A stretch of DNA of 64,000 bases, taken from positions 1,240,001-1,304,000 of the forward strand of contig NC_014962.1 of the NCBI RefSeq assembly GCF_000186345.1, given 5' to 3'. The DNA comes from Isosphaera pallida ATCC 43644. Lineage in GTDB: Bacteria > Planctomycetota > Planctomycetia > Isosphaerales > Isosphaeraceae. The position numbers and the translations under genes were made by a program. The notes under the pieces are model-generated. The model did no database searches, was not told the origin of the DNA, and saw only the letters and a list, made by a program, of their open reading frames with translations. Of the stretch, positions 8,001 to 17,178 are shown one piece after another (the first letter of the stretch is position 1; every line of letters begins with the position of its first letter).

Positions 8001-10076
8001 GTCGTCTTGGCTTTGGGCTTGAGGTTGATTTTCCGTGTGGGTTGAGGTCTGGTCGTCGGATTCGATTCGAGCCGGCGGTTGAGTCGTTCCGCTGGGCGGT
8101 TCCAAGGCGGGGGGAGTGTTGGTGGGCGCGGGTAGGGAGTCGAGTTCCTCAGGAGACGATTGGGGAGATGAAGACGCAGATGGCTTGTTCGACGGCAAAG
8201 CGTCGTTGGCGGATTCGGTTGAGGTCGGGTTGGGCGACGATTCGGATTCGTCTGGAGGGTTTCCAGGGGAGACCGAGGGCTCGGAGGAATCGGTTGTTTC
8301 AGTCGAGCGAACAGGCGGGTTGTGAGGCGAGTCCGATTCCGTTGGGGGTGAGGTTGTGTTGGAGTCAGCGGGGTTAGTCTCCGCCGACGAGTCGATCGAG
8401 GGGAGGGAATCCGACGGGACCGAGGCGGACTCCATCACCGGAACGAGCGGCTCCGGTGAAGTAGAGGGCATGTTGCTCACCAACGCGGCTGAGTTGGTTT
8501 TGGTCCCGGGATTCTCGGCAGAATCCAGCCTTGCGCTGTCATCCAAGCGAGGGATTGGTTCAACAGGCGGGTCGTCGCGACGAAGATCGGATTCACCCAG
8601 GAGCAACCCGCGTGGGTCGATTAAGAAGGCATTCTGATTTGTCGATTTATTGCGGCTAGGTGGATTCGACTTCGTTGGGTCGGGCCGAGTCGCCGGGGTT
8701 AGCGATTCGTTGAAGTGGTCGATCGTTGTTGGGGAGGAGGTGGCGGGATCGACTGTGGGGGCCGGTTGGCTCCGCAATGCCAGGATTGGAAGAGAGGAAG
8801 CGGGTTGAGGGGGAGGAGGAGCTTCGGCGCTGGAGTCGATTGGAATCGCTCCGGAGCCGGCGGTTGAATCCAACAACGAGCGGGCGATTAGCGCGACCGA
8901 CAAGGTGCCGGAACAAACGATTGCCGCCATACGGACGCGGCGTGCTTTCCAAGCGCGGCGACCGCGTGTCGCGGAGGAGGCGAGCCGAGCCGACGGAGAG
9001 GACGTGGTCGTGGTCGGGGTGAGGGGATGGGCGTGGTCTTGCTCGGGAGGGTTGAGGTTGGAATCGCTCGTCACTCGGGGAGAGGAGTTGAAATTGGATG
9101 GGGTCGGAGGCGTTGGAACCACCCCGTTGCGTTGCCGAGCGCGGCGGTTGGAAAACCACTTCGACAACCCAGTACGCCCAGGCCGCTCACGGTGGGGTGG
9201 GGCAGTGAAGGTGGTGGGGGGGAGGGGGTGGGGTTCAGTTATGACGGGAACCGGGTTCACCTCCGTGGGGAGATCGTGCGACAGGGGGAGGGACGACTGA
9301 TCGTCGGCAGACGTGAACTGGTTCCGGAGTTCGGAAGAGACCTCGTCGGGGGAGGCTTGGGTGGCCGGAGCACCGTTAGTTCGAAGCGCCTCTTGAAGGG
9401 CACCCCGATTCGCCGAAGCCTCGGGCGAGGTCGAAGTCGAGCCTTGAAGCGCGTCCGTTGCGATCTGGGGTGTGGATGGAGCGGGGGGGCCGTACTCGCC
9501 GTCATCCTCGTCACAGACCACAAAGCGAGTCTCCGAGGTGGACGAAGAGGGTTGAGAAGAAGGCCCCACTCGGGTGGAGGGACGAGATCCAACAGTCGAG
9601 GACGCGGTGATTGGCGGCATCGCAGCGCTCGGGGGGGCGATCAACGGTTGGGGATTGGTTTGTGGGATCAGGTCGGAGAGGGCCAATCCCTCGACGTCGG
9701 CGTCGGCGTCGGCGTCCTCCTCCTCGTCGGACTCCGACGGCGGGCCGTTGTCCCAGGCGTCGTCGTCGGTCCCAAACTCCTCTTCCAAACCGGCGTGGAG
9801 TTGAGCGTCGAACTCGTCGGCCGGCACATCGTGGATCGTCTCGTCCGGGTCGTCGGGTTCGTGGTCGCTGGTGAAGTCGGGGAGTCCAAGCGTCCCAAGC
9901 GCCCGGCCGGCGGCTGGGTTGGGCAACTTGGTGGGGACCAGGATCGTCGGGGGACGATCCTCGGTGGGGAAGGCGTCGGAACACGCCAGTTCGTGGGCGA
10001 CCGCGTCGGGGATCGGCACCGCGTTAGAGTCGGTTGCAGCGATCGCGTCGGTCGAGGTCCAGCCGGAGTTCCTCAT
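5019..10076 (-). CDS. Giant single-pass envelope protein with two C-terminal LysM domains
   Basis: The 1685-residue product starts at ATG 10076, which overlaps the rsmH stop as ATGA; an upstream in-frame start would lie deep inside rsmH. Residues 1-382 are polar and acidic (an Asp/Glu run EEEDADADADVEG) and are predicted cytoplasmic. They end in basic RGRRAWKARRVR and are followed by one hydrophobic helix at about 383-403 (AAIVCSGTLSVALIARSL). About 1100 residues of Pro/Ser/Thr/Glu-rich low-complexity sequence follow, and then two LysM domains: about 1500-1550 (HVVKRGENFWTISKTYYG ... GKTIRIPP) and the last about 55 residues (YRVRPYDTLKRLARDYLGD ... LEPGTRLRMP). LysM binds N-acetylglucosamine-containing peptidoglycan, so the protein should span the periplasm from membrane to wall. 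It sits where ftsL follows rsmH in dcw clusters. A role in wall attachment or division is inference. Confidence 0.85.
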   Translation of the reverse strand: MRNSGWTSTDAIAATDSNAVPIPDAVAHELACSDAFPTEDRPPTILVPTKLPNPAAGRALGTLGLPDFTSDHEPDDPDETIHDVPADEFDAQLHAGLEEEFGTDDDAWDNGPPSESDEEEDADADADVEGLALSDLIPQTNPQPLIAPPSAAMPPITASSTVGSRPSTRVGPSSQPSSSTSETRFVVCDEDDGEYGPPAPSTPQIATDALQGSTSTSPEASANRGALQEALRTNGAPATQASPDEVSSELRNQFTSADDQSSLPLSHDLPTEVNPVPVITEPHPLPPTTFTAPPHRERPGRTGLSKWFSNRRARQRNGVVPTPPTPSNFNSSPRVTSDSNLNPPEQDHAHPLTPTTTTSSPSARLASSATRGRRAWKARRVRMAAIVCSGTLSVALIARSLLDSTAGSGAIPIDSSAEAPPPPQPASSLPILALRSQPAPTVDPATSSPTTIDHFNESLTPATRPDPTKSNPPSRNKSTNQNAFLIDPRGLLLGESDLRRDDPPVEPIPRLDDSARLDSAENPGTKTNSAALVSNMPSTSPEPLVPVMESASVPSDSLPSIDSSAETNPADSNTTSPPTESDSPHNPPVRSTETTDSSEPSVSPGNPPDESESSPNPTSTESANDALPSNKPSASSSPQSSPEELDSLPAPTNTPPALEPPSGTTQPPARIESDDQTSTHTENQPQAQSQDDVANEPPLTAPREEDLVAPPLDRDSVAPPATELLEPLPAPDSVLPPPLETPQSDSQHQAPPTEDVQNKDMTPPAQPFPVAPVQATIPTPDNPIGDSRITATPNANASTPILEERAAPNAEPSDSAPDQSSASDMSPDALDFPELPTIEPPSQADPQTPESPEMQPQPGGSADAEADSVPELGKPSEVPPTSNDEPTAARESHSLEPISAPDESTSSTAPQKVQPPLTANRSGNPANPQPSPNTTATTGDSSDSPLSMPSRSVVAPPIPSPTTTLPTTAETIASPTAPAPAEVNEEPIRPTITAPGSSHLNIESRPKTASDSDAMNKAAEEAARAPILPPVTSTKVPTPPPSSHLLEETPAPDPSLELDPATEPPRSKIIIPPPLNPAGDSAEDSASKPQPAPGLGLDLDPSVALPPREANVAVPDRVHSKPNHPDPFEVEAPAPTVPFKTDSNSRPLPFPKDNAGDLDHRIASPGSAPNAPTTGTPNAPTISQPETKAANDVPSLNTFSNQATSRDSAPERSDELETVLPTVSARSGGRIVAPTDPPPHAENSEALKQPQAATLAPAPAESLGGANPAASADDDGVIILPNLTHRQSNGTGPSNFERSPRGSSASVSDPVVSVARASDPDPRPEPPDPSETAPTPAAPTPVPAPIVNPKPTNPATPSAQPSSSPSALEPPPASTENAATPATPRVQSNDDEVILLPNAPSLASRAGSTPSEEMERGTIPAAAASSERLGLPTAVSPSPSIGSDTLSNDPFAESQRSNRSNMDRWTEVAPDTGSNSDPDADLATIPFDDRDAPIKEPLLHVVKRGENFWTISKTYYGTARYYQALWAANRSTVPQIDELVVGKTIRIPPVEWLDRRYISPILAGSAQDQDTPKKRTSGSWDEATPANPRPPARRVNDNSNSFDRSTAESSNVVDTEAEERPTSEGLFYRVRPYDTLKRLARDYLGDSRRASEILELNRDRIADPLHLEPGTRLRMPADARPRPRR

Positions 10077-11002
10077 CGTTGGGCCACCCTCAGTTTCGCG
10101 CTCCTCGCGCGGGGATTGGCCGCGACTTCCTCCGGCGTGGCGACGATCGGCTTTTTGGTGATCACCGTCCATCGTGGATCGTTGCGAAAGGCGTGTTTCA
10201 CCTTTCGATCCTCCAACGAATGAAACGAGATCACGGCCGCGCGGCCACCCGGTTTCAGCAGTTCGGCCATTCCGCCGAGGAACTCCTCCAAATGCTCGAG
10301 TTCTCGATTGACCGCGATCCGCAGTGCTTGAAAAACCCGCGTGGCCGGATCAATCGGACCACGACGGCCTGGAATGGCGCGTCGCACAATGGTCGCCAAG
10401 CGTTGGGTCGTCAAGATTGGCGCGAGGCGTCGTTCTTCAACGATCCGTCGGGCCACCCGTCGGCTGAAGCGTTCCTCGCCGTAGCGATAAAACAGGTCGG
10501 CGAGTTGCTCAGCGTCGAGCTGGGCGACGAGATCGGCGGCGGTTTCGCCTTGAGTGGTGTCGAACCGCATATCGAGCGGGCCATCGTTTTGGAAGCTGAA
10601 GCCGCGGTGGGTCCAGGCTAGCTGGTCGGAGGACAATCCCAGGTCCAACAGGAGGCCATCGATCGCGGTTAGCCCACGAGCGGCAAGCACCTCGCGGGCT
10701 TCTGTGTAGGAGGCGTGGACGAGTTCGACGGGCAACCCGTGGGTCGCGCGGGCTGCCAACTCCAACATCGCGGGATCTCGATCCAATCCGATGACCCGTC
10801 CTCGGCCGGTCAAACGACGCGCCAGCAAGGCGGCGTGTCCCCCCGCGCCGACTGTGCCATCCAGGAGGATCACCTCGCCACCCGGCAATGCTTCGAGAAC
10901 CGCCTGCGGCAGGACCGGCACATGCACCTTGTCCGGAGAAGGGCCAAACCCTTCCTGCTGCGGCGTCGGCTCGGTCGTTTCCCGGTTCGGTTGGTCGGTC
11001 AT
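10073..11002 (-). CDS. rsmH: 16S rRNA (cytosine(1402)-N(4))-methyltransferase RsmH (MraW)
   Basis: RsmH methylates N4 of C1402 of 16S rRNA in the ribosomal P site. The 309-residue protein carries the SAM-binding motif LLDGTVGAGGHAALLARR, IGLDRDPAML, DGLLLDLGLSSDQL, GFSFQNDGPLDMRFD, the helical insert RYGEERFSRRVARRIVEER, TRVFQALRIAVNREL and the C-terminal AAVISFHSLEDRKVKHAFR. I chose ATG 11002 (MTDQPNRET), because the 51 further upstream codons are not rsmH-like. In most bacteria rsmH begins the division/cell-wall cluster (mraZ-rsmH-ftsL-ftsI). Here only rsmH is present and a giant LysM membrane protein follows with a 4-base overlap. This fits the known loss of most dcw genes in planctomycetes. 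Confidence 0.96.
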   Translation of the reverse strand: MTDQPNRETTEPTPQQEGFGPSPDKVHVPVLPQAVLEALPGGEVILLDGTVGAGGHAALLARRLTGRGRVIGLDRDPAMLELAARATHGLPVELVHASYTEAREVLAARGLTAIDGLLLDLGLSSDQLAWTHRGFSFQNDGPLDMRFDTTQGETAADLVAQLDAEQLADLFYRYGEERFSRRVARRIVEERRLAPILTTQRLATIVRRAIPGRRGPIDPATRVFQALRIAVNRELEHLEEFLGGMAELLKPGGRAAVISFHSLEDRKVKHAFRNDPRWTVITKKPIVATPEEVAANPRARSAKLRVAQR

Positions 11003-11488
11003 GGGTCGAGGACACCCCTCGGACTGGCAATCCCCGCCGCCCACAAAGTCGGCGGGGGTGGGTTGGTTCGACGCGATCCATGCTGTCGAATCAAGGGGTG
11101 CACGATCCGTCGTTACCCCTACCACGTCCCCATGAGGTCGGTCAATGCCGACCACACTCTTTTAGTGTACGGATATTACCTCGCGGAGCCAAGATGGTGT
11201 GGGGGGGAGATTTGGTCGAGAACGGGTTGATGGGGTCGAATTGGCGCGGTTGGGAGGATTGTTGGGGAGCGGGGGTGGCGTTTCCTGTGCTGTGGTTGCG
11301 GGGTTCGCGGGTGGTGTTGGCCGAGTGGGATTGCAAGGACGCAACGCTGGCGTTGGGTTGGAAAGGCGTTAGGATGGAACCTCGTCGGATCATTGCCGGT
11401 GGTTGATCTTGCGGGCTCGATTCGGAAGAGGGGTTCCAACCGCGCGATGCCACCGTACCTGCACGCATCCTTTCTGGAGATGACATCC
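11003..11488. other. Divergent intergenic region between rsmH and the ThuA gene
   Basis: About 490 bases hold the promoters of both neighbours. The only structure I see is a short inverted repeat ACACT/AGTGT (11154-11168) in an AT-richer patch, followed by GGATATTACC. Open frames across it look like shadows, with no recognisable protein. Confidence 0.5.
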
Positions 11489-12367
11489 ATGAGCATGACT
11501 CGACGCCAATGGCTTGCCGTGGCGGGCATGGCGGGCGTGGGGCTGTTCGGTTCGACCTCCCGGGTTCTGGCCGGTCCCAAAGCCAACCCTAAGGTGTTGT
11601 TTTTCACCAAAAGCGCGGGCTTCGAGCATTCGGTGATCGCTCGCAAAGAGAATCAACTCGGCCATGCCGAGACGATTCTCATGGAGCTGGGCAAAGCGGC
11701 GGGCATCGACGTGACCTGTTCCAAGGATGGGCGGCTCTTCGAGCCAGACCAAATCGGCGAGTGGGATGCCTTCGCCTTCTATACCACAGGCGACCTGACC
11801 AAGACCGGCACCGACGGCCAACCCCCTATGTCCTCCAAGGGCGAGCAAGCGTTTTACGAGGCGATCGAGGATGGCAAGGGGCTGGTTGGTTTTCACAGCG
11901 CCACCGACACCTTCGGCCATCATCGCGGCAAGGGGGCCGACGATCCCTACATTCAACTGATCGGCGGCGAGTTCTCTGGCCACGGGCCGCAACAAGTCGC
12001 CAAGTTCAAGGTCACCGCGCCCGACTTCCCCGGCGTCCAAGAGTTTGGCACCGAATTTGAGCTGCTGGACGAGTGGTATGGCCAGAAACACCTCAATGAC
12101 GATCTGCGCGTGGTGATCGTTCAACGCACCGAAGGCATGAAGGGGCGTGATTACCAGCGTCCCGACTACCCGATGACCTGGGTGCGGCGTCAAGGCAAGG
12201 GTCGCGTCTTCTACACTTCGATGGGCCACCGCGAAGACGTCTGGACCAACCCCAAGTTCCAGTCGCTGGCCATCGGTGGTTTGAAGTTCGCGCTGGGCCT
12301 GGTCGAGGCCAACGTGCCGGTGAATGTCGCCGAGGTCACTCCTGGCTATCGCGAATGGCCCAATTGA
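11489..12367 (+). CDS. Exported ThuA-domain protein (glutamine amidotransferase-like fold)
   Basis: The start at 11489 gives MSMTRRQWLAVAGMAGVGLFG, a twin-arginine-like signal (TRRQWL followed by a hydrophobic stretch), and has GGAG nine bases upstream. ATG 11480 is too close to that site. The mature 260 residues match the ThuA/trehalose-utilisation family: KVLFFTKSAGFEHSV, the WDAFAFYTTGDL strand, GKGLVGFHSATDTF (nucleophile-elbow position, with Ser in place of Cys), a long GGEFSGHGPQQ segment, PMTWVRRQGKGRVFYTSMGHREDVW and a C-terminal helix. ThuA proteins are linked to sugar or ketoglycoside breakdown and are abundant as secreted proteins in planctomycetes. The enzyme activity here is unknown. 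It stands alone, with an inverted repeat downstream at 12396-12443. Confidence 0.88.
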   Translation: MSMTRRQWLAVAGMAGVGLFGSTSRVLAGPKANPKVLFFTKSAGFEHSVIARKENQLGHAETILMELGKAAGIDVTCSKDGRLFEPDQIGEWDAFAFYTTGDLTKTGTDGQPPMSSKGEQAFYEAIEDGKGLVGFHSATDTFGHHRGKGADDPYIQLIGGEFSGHGPQQVAKFKVTAPDFPGVQEFGTEFELLDEWYGQKHLNDDLRVVIVQRTEGMKGRDYQRPDYPMTWVRRQGKGRVFYTSMGHREDVWTNPKFQSLAIGGLKFALGLVEANVPVNVAEVTPGYREWPN

Positions 12368-12395
12368 TCGAGGAGATGTGGAGGAGAACGAAGCG

Positions 12396-12443
12396 TTGCG
12401 CGACGCTGAGCGAGGCTTGCGACTTCCAGTCAACGTCGCGCAA
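12396..12443 (+). terminator. Inverted repeat downstream of the ThuA gene
   Basis: TTGCGCGACG at 12396-12405 is perfectly complementary to CGTCGCGCAA at 12434-12443, with a 28-base spacer, starting about 30 bases after the ThuA stop. There is no T-run, so it is either a weak or Rho-assisted terminator or a chance GC palindrome. Confidence 0.35.
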
Positions 12444-12856
12444 TGAGGTTGGCCATTGGTGAGAGGAGGGTCCGGCCTAGGCGGCGGGTTCCTCGCTTTT
12501 GTTCGGCGAGGCGAGTTTGAACGGATCGCAGCGGTCGCCGCGTTGAACCTTGCCGTCGCTTCGCTCCCTTGCCTTGAGGATCACAATCATCTCAAGCGAG
12601 CCGCGTTTGTCCGTCCGGCGAACTCGCCAACCTCGACCGGCCTGTTGATTGTCAGTCGATCGAGGGCTCCTTCGAGAGAGCGGACGAATGGTTCCACCGA
12701 AGTTCAAGCCGCGTGCCTTCCATTTTCGGTCTCCCAAGGCTTCGGAGTGAATGACGCGGAATGGGAGTCGGTTTTCTCAATATTGAGGATCAAGTCCGGG
12801 TGTTCGCCACCTTCTCCACGGTGTCCTCGTCTTCCACGCCCGAGCGGTCTTTGGGC
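12444..12856. other. Intergenic stretch before the ABC transporter genes
   Basis: No gene is supported here. One minus-strand frame (12477-12590, 37 codons) lacks a ribosome site and recognisable sequence. The region should hold the promoter of the ABC ATPase. Confidence 0.4.
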
Positions 12857-13873
<1,017 letters not shown>

Positions 13874-14034
13874 CCGCGGCATGGCGCGACCCCATTCCGT
13901 CAAACGGGGTCGATCTTCCGAGATTAATGATGATGATTAATTTGCGTTCAACGTTCCAACCACCGCCCCGCCCCACACCGTGAATGCTCTGGTTTGCGAC
14001 GCGGGATTCCAATCCGGTCCGGGGTCTGTCCATC

Positions 14035-15183
14035 ATGTCGAACGCCTCTTGCGACTCTCCCACGCCGGTAGGTCCATTTTCCGCCTGGCGCTCGCTTTGG
14101 GAACTGTATGTGACCCGGTTGCGCGAGTTCTTCCGCGAACCGGCTCGAATTTTCTGGGTCTACGGCTTTCCAACCATCCTGGCGATCTGTTTGGGAATGG
14201 CATTCCGCTCCAGCACGACCGAAACCTTCATCGTTGATCTGGTTGCACCTAGCGCGTCGGAGACCGAATCAACTTCGACCCAACGCGCTGCCTTCGAGAC
14301 TTTGGTCGAGGCGATCCAAGCCCGCAACAACGATCCCCAACGCCGTCCTGACCTGCCGATTCTGCAGTTCAAAGTGGTGGATGCTCCGCTCGGGTGGGAG
14401 CGTTTGATCACCGGCAAGACGGCGTTGCTAGCCCGCCTCGAGGGCGAGGACGGGATGGTTTATCACTACGACCCCACCCGCGCCGAGGCCCGAGCTGCCC
14501 GAGCTGCTCTCGACGATCTGGTCCAACGCGCACGGGGTCGGCTCGACCCGGTCCGCGTTGAGAACCAGTTGATTCAAGAGCCAGGATCACGGTACATCGA
14601 CTGGTTGATTCCCGGCTTGATCGGTCTGAACACGATGGGCGGCGGCATGTGGGGAATTGGCTTCCTGCTGGTCAACTTCCGGCGCAATGGCTTGCTCAAG
14701 CGGTTCCGGGCCACGCCGATGCCCCGCTGGCATTTTCTCTCGGCGATTCTCGGAGCGCGGTTGACCTTCCTGATTCCCGACGTGGCGGTGCTGCTGACGG
14801 TGGGAGTGGTGGTGTTCGGAATGCCGATCCGTGGCAGTCTGGCGACCGCCTTCGTGGTGGTCCTCGCCGGCGCGACCGCCTTCGCGGGGATTGGTCTGCT
14901 GATCGCCAGCCGGGTCAGCTCGACCGAAGCGGTCAACGGCATGATGAACCTGGTGATGTTGCCAATGTGGATGTTCTCCGGGATTTTCTTCTCATACGAG
15001 CGGTTTCCCGAAGTCATTCACCCGTTCATCCAAGCGTTGCCAATGACCCAAATGCTCGACGCATTGCGGGCGGTCCTGCTGGAAGGAGCCGGTTGGGCAG
15101 TGATCTGGCCTTCGGTGGCGATCCTCATGGCCTGGGGAGTGATTCCGTTTGTGGTCGCGGTGCGGATTTTTAAATGGACATAA
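14035..15183 (+). CDS. ABC-2 type transporter permease
   Basis: A 382-residue inner-membrane partner of the preceding ATPase. The N-terminal cytoplasmic helix LYVTRLREFFREPARIFWVYGFP leads into the first membrane helix. About 140 extracytoplasmic residues follow, and then five helices: YIDWLIPGLIGLNTMGGGMWG, LLKRFRATPM (coupling region), a segment ending PDVAVLLTVGVVVFG, AFVVVLAGATAFAGIGLLIAS, and the typical NLVMLPMWMFSGIFFSYERFPE ... LPMTQMLDALRAVLL pattern of ABC-2 permeases. A large soluble domain after helix 1 is characteristic of the YhhJ/YhgE-like group. The start is uncertain: ATG 13984 is in frame 17 codons upstream, and neither has a strong ribosome site. Substrate not inferable. 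Confidence 0.92.
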   Translation: MSNASCDSPTPVGPFSAWRSLWELYVTRLREFFREPARIFWVYGFPTILAICLGMAFRSSTTETFIVDLVAPSASETESTSTQRAAFETLVEAIQARNNDPQRRPDLPILQFKVVDAPLGWERLITGKTALLARLEGEDGMVYHYDPTRAEARAARAALDDLVQRARGRLDPVRVENQLIQEPGSRYIDWLIPGLIGLNTMGGGMWGIGFLLVNFRRNGLLKRFRATPMPRWHFLSAILGARLTFLIPDVAVLLTVGVVVFGMPIRGSLATAFVVVLAGATAFAGIGLLIASRVSSTEAVNGMMNLVMLPMWMFSGIFFSYERFPEVIHPFIQALPMTQMLDALRAVLLEGAGWAVIWPSVAILMAWGVIPFVVAVRIFKWT

Positions 15184-15426
15184 GAGACTCACCTCTGATT
15201 GAGTCTTTACGTGACGACACGACCAGCCGCTCCGCCCTCCCGACCCGGCGGAAACCCACCACGATCTCAAAAGAAACTCCACGGGACAAGTCAACCCCCT
15301 TCCGAAACCTTACTCCGAATGGCACAATGGAGGCATGGACCGGAATCCTCGACGGCGATTCGGCGGAACAGCCGGCGCGTCTTCCGGTCGGCGTCCTCGG
15401 TATTCCGTGCGAGGAGGTTGTTCCCC

Positions 15427-16713
15427 ATGACGCGCGACAGCTTGGCAATGCGGCCGGCGGCCTGGGCGGCCGCGGCGATGCTGACAACTTTGGCGGCTGG
15501 TTGTGGGGGCGGCTCAGCCTCCTACGAAGCCTCCCCCGAAGCCGCCTATGCCCCGGCTCCCGAAGTCCAAGCCTCAGGCGGCGGAGGCGCAGAGCTGGCC
15601 GCCGGTCCAGCCGGCGGGATGATGGAAAGCCAGGGAATCGAAGGTGGCACGGCTCCTGAAGCGCCTGCGAGTCCCGCCGGGGAATCGTCCGATGATCCGA
15701 CGCTGGCGATGTTGAATCAATCGGGCGGCGCGGTGGCACCAGCAGGAGTTCCGGCGGGCGGGTATGATGCGCCTCCGGGCTTGGGCGGCGGTCAACCACC
15801 AGCCGGCTACCCTGGTTTGGAAGCTGCGAGCATAGGTGGAGCTCCGGCGGGTTATCCTGGCGCAGGCGGCGGTCAACCACCAGCCGGCTACCCTGGTTTG
15901 GAGGCTGCGAGCGTAGGTGGAGCTCCGGCGGGTTATCCTGGCGCAGGCGGCGGTCAACCACCAGCCGGCTATCCCGGCTACGACGAAGAGGAGCGTGGCG
16001 GTGGCGGCGGGAAATTCGGACCAGTTGGCCTCGGGGTCACTTCGGCGGGGATGGCCAACCAGCCTCCTCCCGGCTTGGGTGGCTCGTCGGCGGGGATGGC
16101 TCCGGAAGGCTTGGCGGGTCGTGGGGCCGGCGGCCGTGGCTTTGGCGCTGAGGCCACTTTGAGCGGACCGCCGGGTTTGGGTGGTTCCTCGGCGGGGATG
16201 GCCGGTCCTGGTGGTGGATTCGGACCCGGCTTGGTCGGGGACGGCGACCCCCGAGGCGGTATGGGACCCGGTGGCATGATGGGCATGGAGGGAATGGGAG
16301 TCGGGGGCCATGACCCCAACGCCAAGCCCGACTTCTCCAATCCCATCAAAGCGGTGGAAACCTTCCTCAACGCCATCAAGAAACAGGATGTTGAAGCCCT
16401 CTCCGAGTGCATCGCCCGACGCGCTACTCAGGAACCCCACCCCCGCCTTCGGGACCTCTTCATGGGTCTGGAGGAAAAGACGATCAGCGCCGCCGACCTA
16501 GGTGAACTGGCCAATGATTTCGCAGACTACAAAGTGATGACCCTCAAACCGGCCAAGTCGAGCGGTCAACGCGAGGTCGTCCTCATCAAGCAGGAAGCGG
16601 ATCCGCAATATCGCTTTGCGCAGATCATTCACACCCGCACCGTCACCCTTCGCAAAGAACGGGACGATTGGAAGGTGATCGAGTTCAGCCGTCCCTCGCG
16701 GATGCGTCGTTGA
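15427..16713 (+). CDS. Gly/Pro-rich repeat-containing lipoprotein
   Basis: The start at 15427 (MTRDSLAMRPAAWAAAAMLTTLAAGC) gives a clear lipoprotein signal with lipobox LAAG-Cys26; upstream open codons do not. Residues 27-300 are low-complexity Gly/Ala/Pro with two and a half exact-length 27-residue repeats (GGGQPPAGYPGLEAAS/IGGAPAGYPGA, DNA 15784-15978) and further PPGLGGSSAGMA repeats. The last about 125 residues are folded-looking: NPIKAVETFLNAIKKQDVEALSECIARRA ... VVLIKQE ... VTLRKERDDWKVIEFSRP. That is the helix-then-sheet layout of SnoaL/NTF2-like or DUF4878-like domains, seen only by pattern. It is probably an envelope lipoprotein with a flexible stalk. Function unknown. Confidence 0.8.
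   Translation: MTRDSLAMRPAAWAAAAMLTTLAAGCGGGSASYEASPEAAYAPAPEVQASGGGGAELAAGPAGGMMESQGIEGGTAPEAPASPAGESSDDPTLAMLNQSGGAVAPAGVPAGGYDAPPGLGGGQPPAGYPGLEAASIGGAPAGYPGAGGGQPPAGYPGLEAASVGGAPAGYPGAGGGQPPAGYPGYDEEERGGGGGKFGPVGLGVTSAGMANQPPPGLGGSSAGMAPEGLAGRGAGGRGFGAEATLSGPPGLGGSSAGMAGPGGGFGPGLVGDGDPRGGMGPGGMMGMEGMGVGGHDPNAKPDFSNPIKAVETFLNAIKKQDVEALSECIARRATQEPHPRLRDLFMGLEEKTISAADLGELANDFADYKVMTLKPAKSSGQREVVLIKQEADPQYRFAQIIHTRTVTLRKERDDWKVIEFSRPSRMRR
15784..15978 (+). repeat. 81-base in-frame tandem repeat inside the lipoprotein gene
   Basis: Copies begin at 15784, 15865 and 15946, exactly 81 bases apart. The first two are nearly identical and the third stops after about 33 bases. Each encodes GGGQPPAGYPGLEAAS followed by a GGAPAGYPGA block. 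Because 81 is a multiple of 3, gain or loss of copies would keep the frame, so length variation between strains is likely. Confidence 0.9.
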
Positions 16714-17178
16714 ATCAGGAAATGCTCACCTAAAGTTAAAAGCCGTTCCATCGGTGGGACTGCCTTCCCTCCGATTGATTGATTGATCGTCCTCTTCGTG
16801 ACGAAACGACCCCAAGGCCGTTGTTCCATCGCCACCACGGCGAATCAACGGTGACTTGGGGTCGCGTTGTCTTGACACAGGTTGATTGGGAGCCAACCGG
16901 CCCCATGCGACGCATCATTGTCATCGCGTTGGTCGCGTTGATCGTCACAACCGACATCTCCGGCCCCGGTCGGGACGAAACAGGTCGTCAATCGTCATTC
17001 GAGCGGCCCATCCGTTCCGAACCATAATCCTGGAAGCGGACGGTTCATGTCGCAACGTCCCGGATTGTCATCCCGATCCCGCTGGGGTCGGAGGTGTCAA
17101 CCCGAGACGAACTGAATCTGCGATGGCTCCGCCCGCACTGGAACGTCCGCCAGTCGGCGAATGGGAAAGGATCTGCCC
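16714..17178. other. Intergenic stretch, possibly with one small ORF
   Basis: About 465 bases between the lipoprotein and BON genes. It has a short GATT repeat (GATTGATTGATTGATC near 16775-16790) and a 40-codon frame listed separately; otherwise nothing is recognisable. It should hold the BON gene promoter. Confidence 0.4.
16905..17027 (+). CDS. Possible small secreted peptide (40 residues)
   Basis: ATG 16905 opens MRRIIVIALVALIVTTDISG, which has the charge and hydrophobicity of a signal peptide or short membrane helix. A polar 20-residue tail (RDETGRQSSFERPIRSEP) follows. GGGAG lies about 12 bases upstream. I do not recognise it, and a random GC-rich frame could look the same, so it is a weak candidate only. 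Confidence 0.22.
   Translation: MRRIIVIALVALIVTTDISGPGRDETGRQSSFERPIRSEP

Noticed and set aside
9027-10223. 398-codon plus-strand ORF opposite the LysM gene
   Set aside because: It is the antisense shadow of a GC-rich low-complexity gene: Gly/Arg/Val-rich, no domain, no ribosome site.
12477-12590. Minus-strand 37-codon ORF (MIVILKARERSDG...) in the gap before the ABC genes
   Set aside because: No ribosome site at a useful distance, no recognisable family and no context; a chance frame is as likely.
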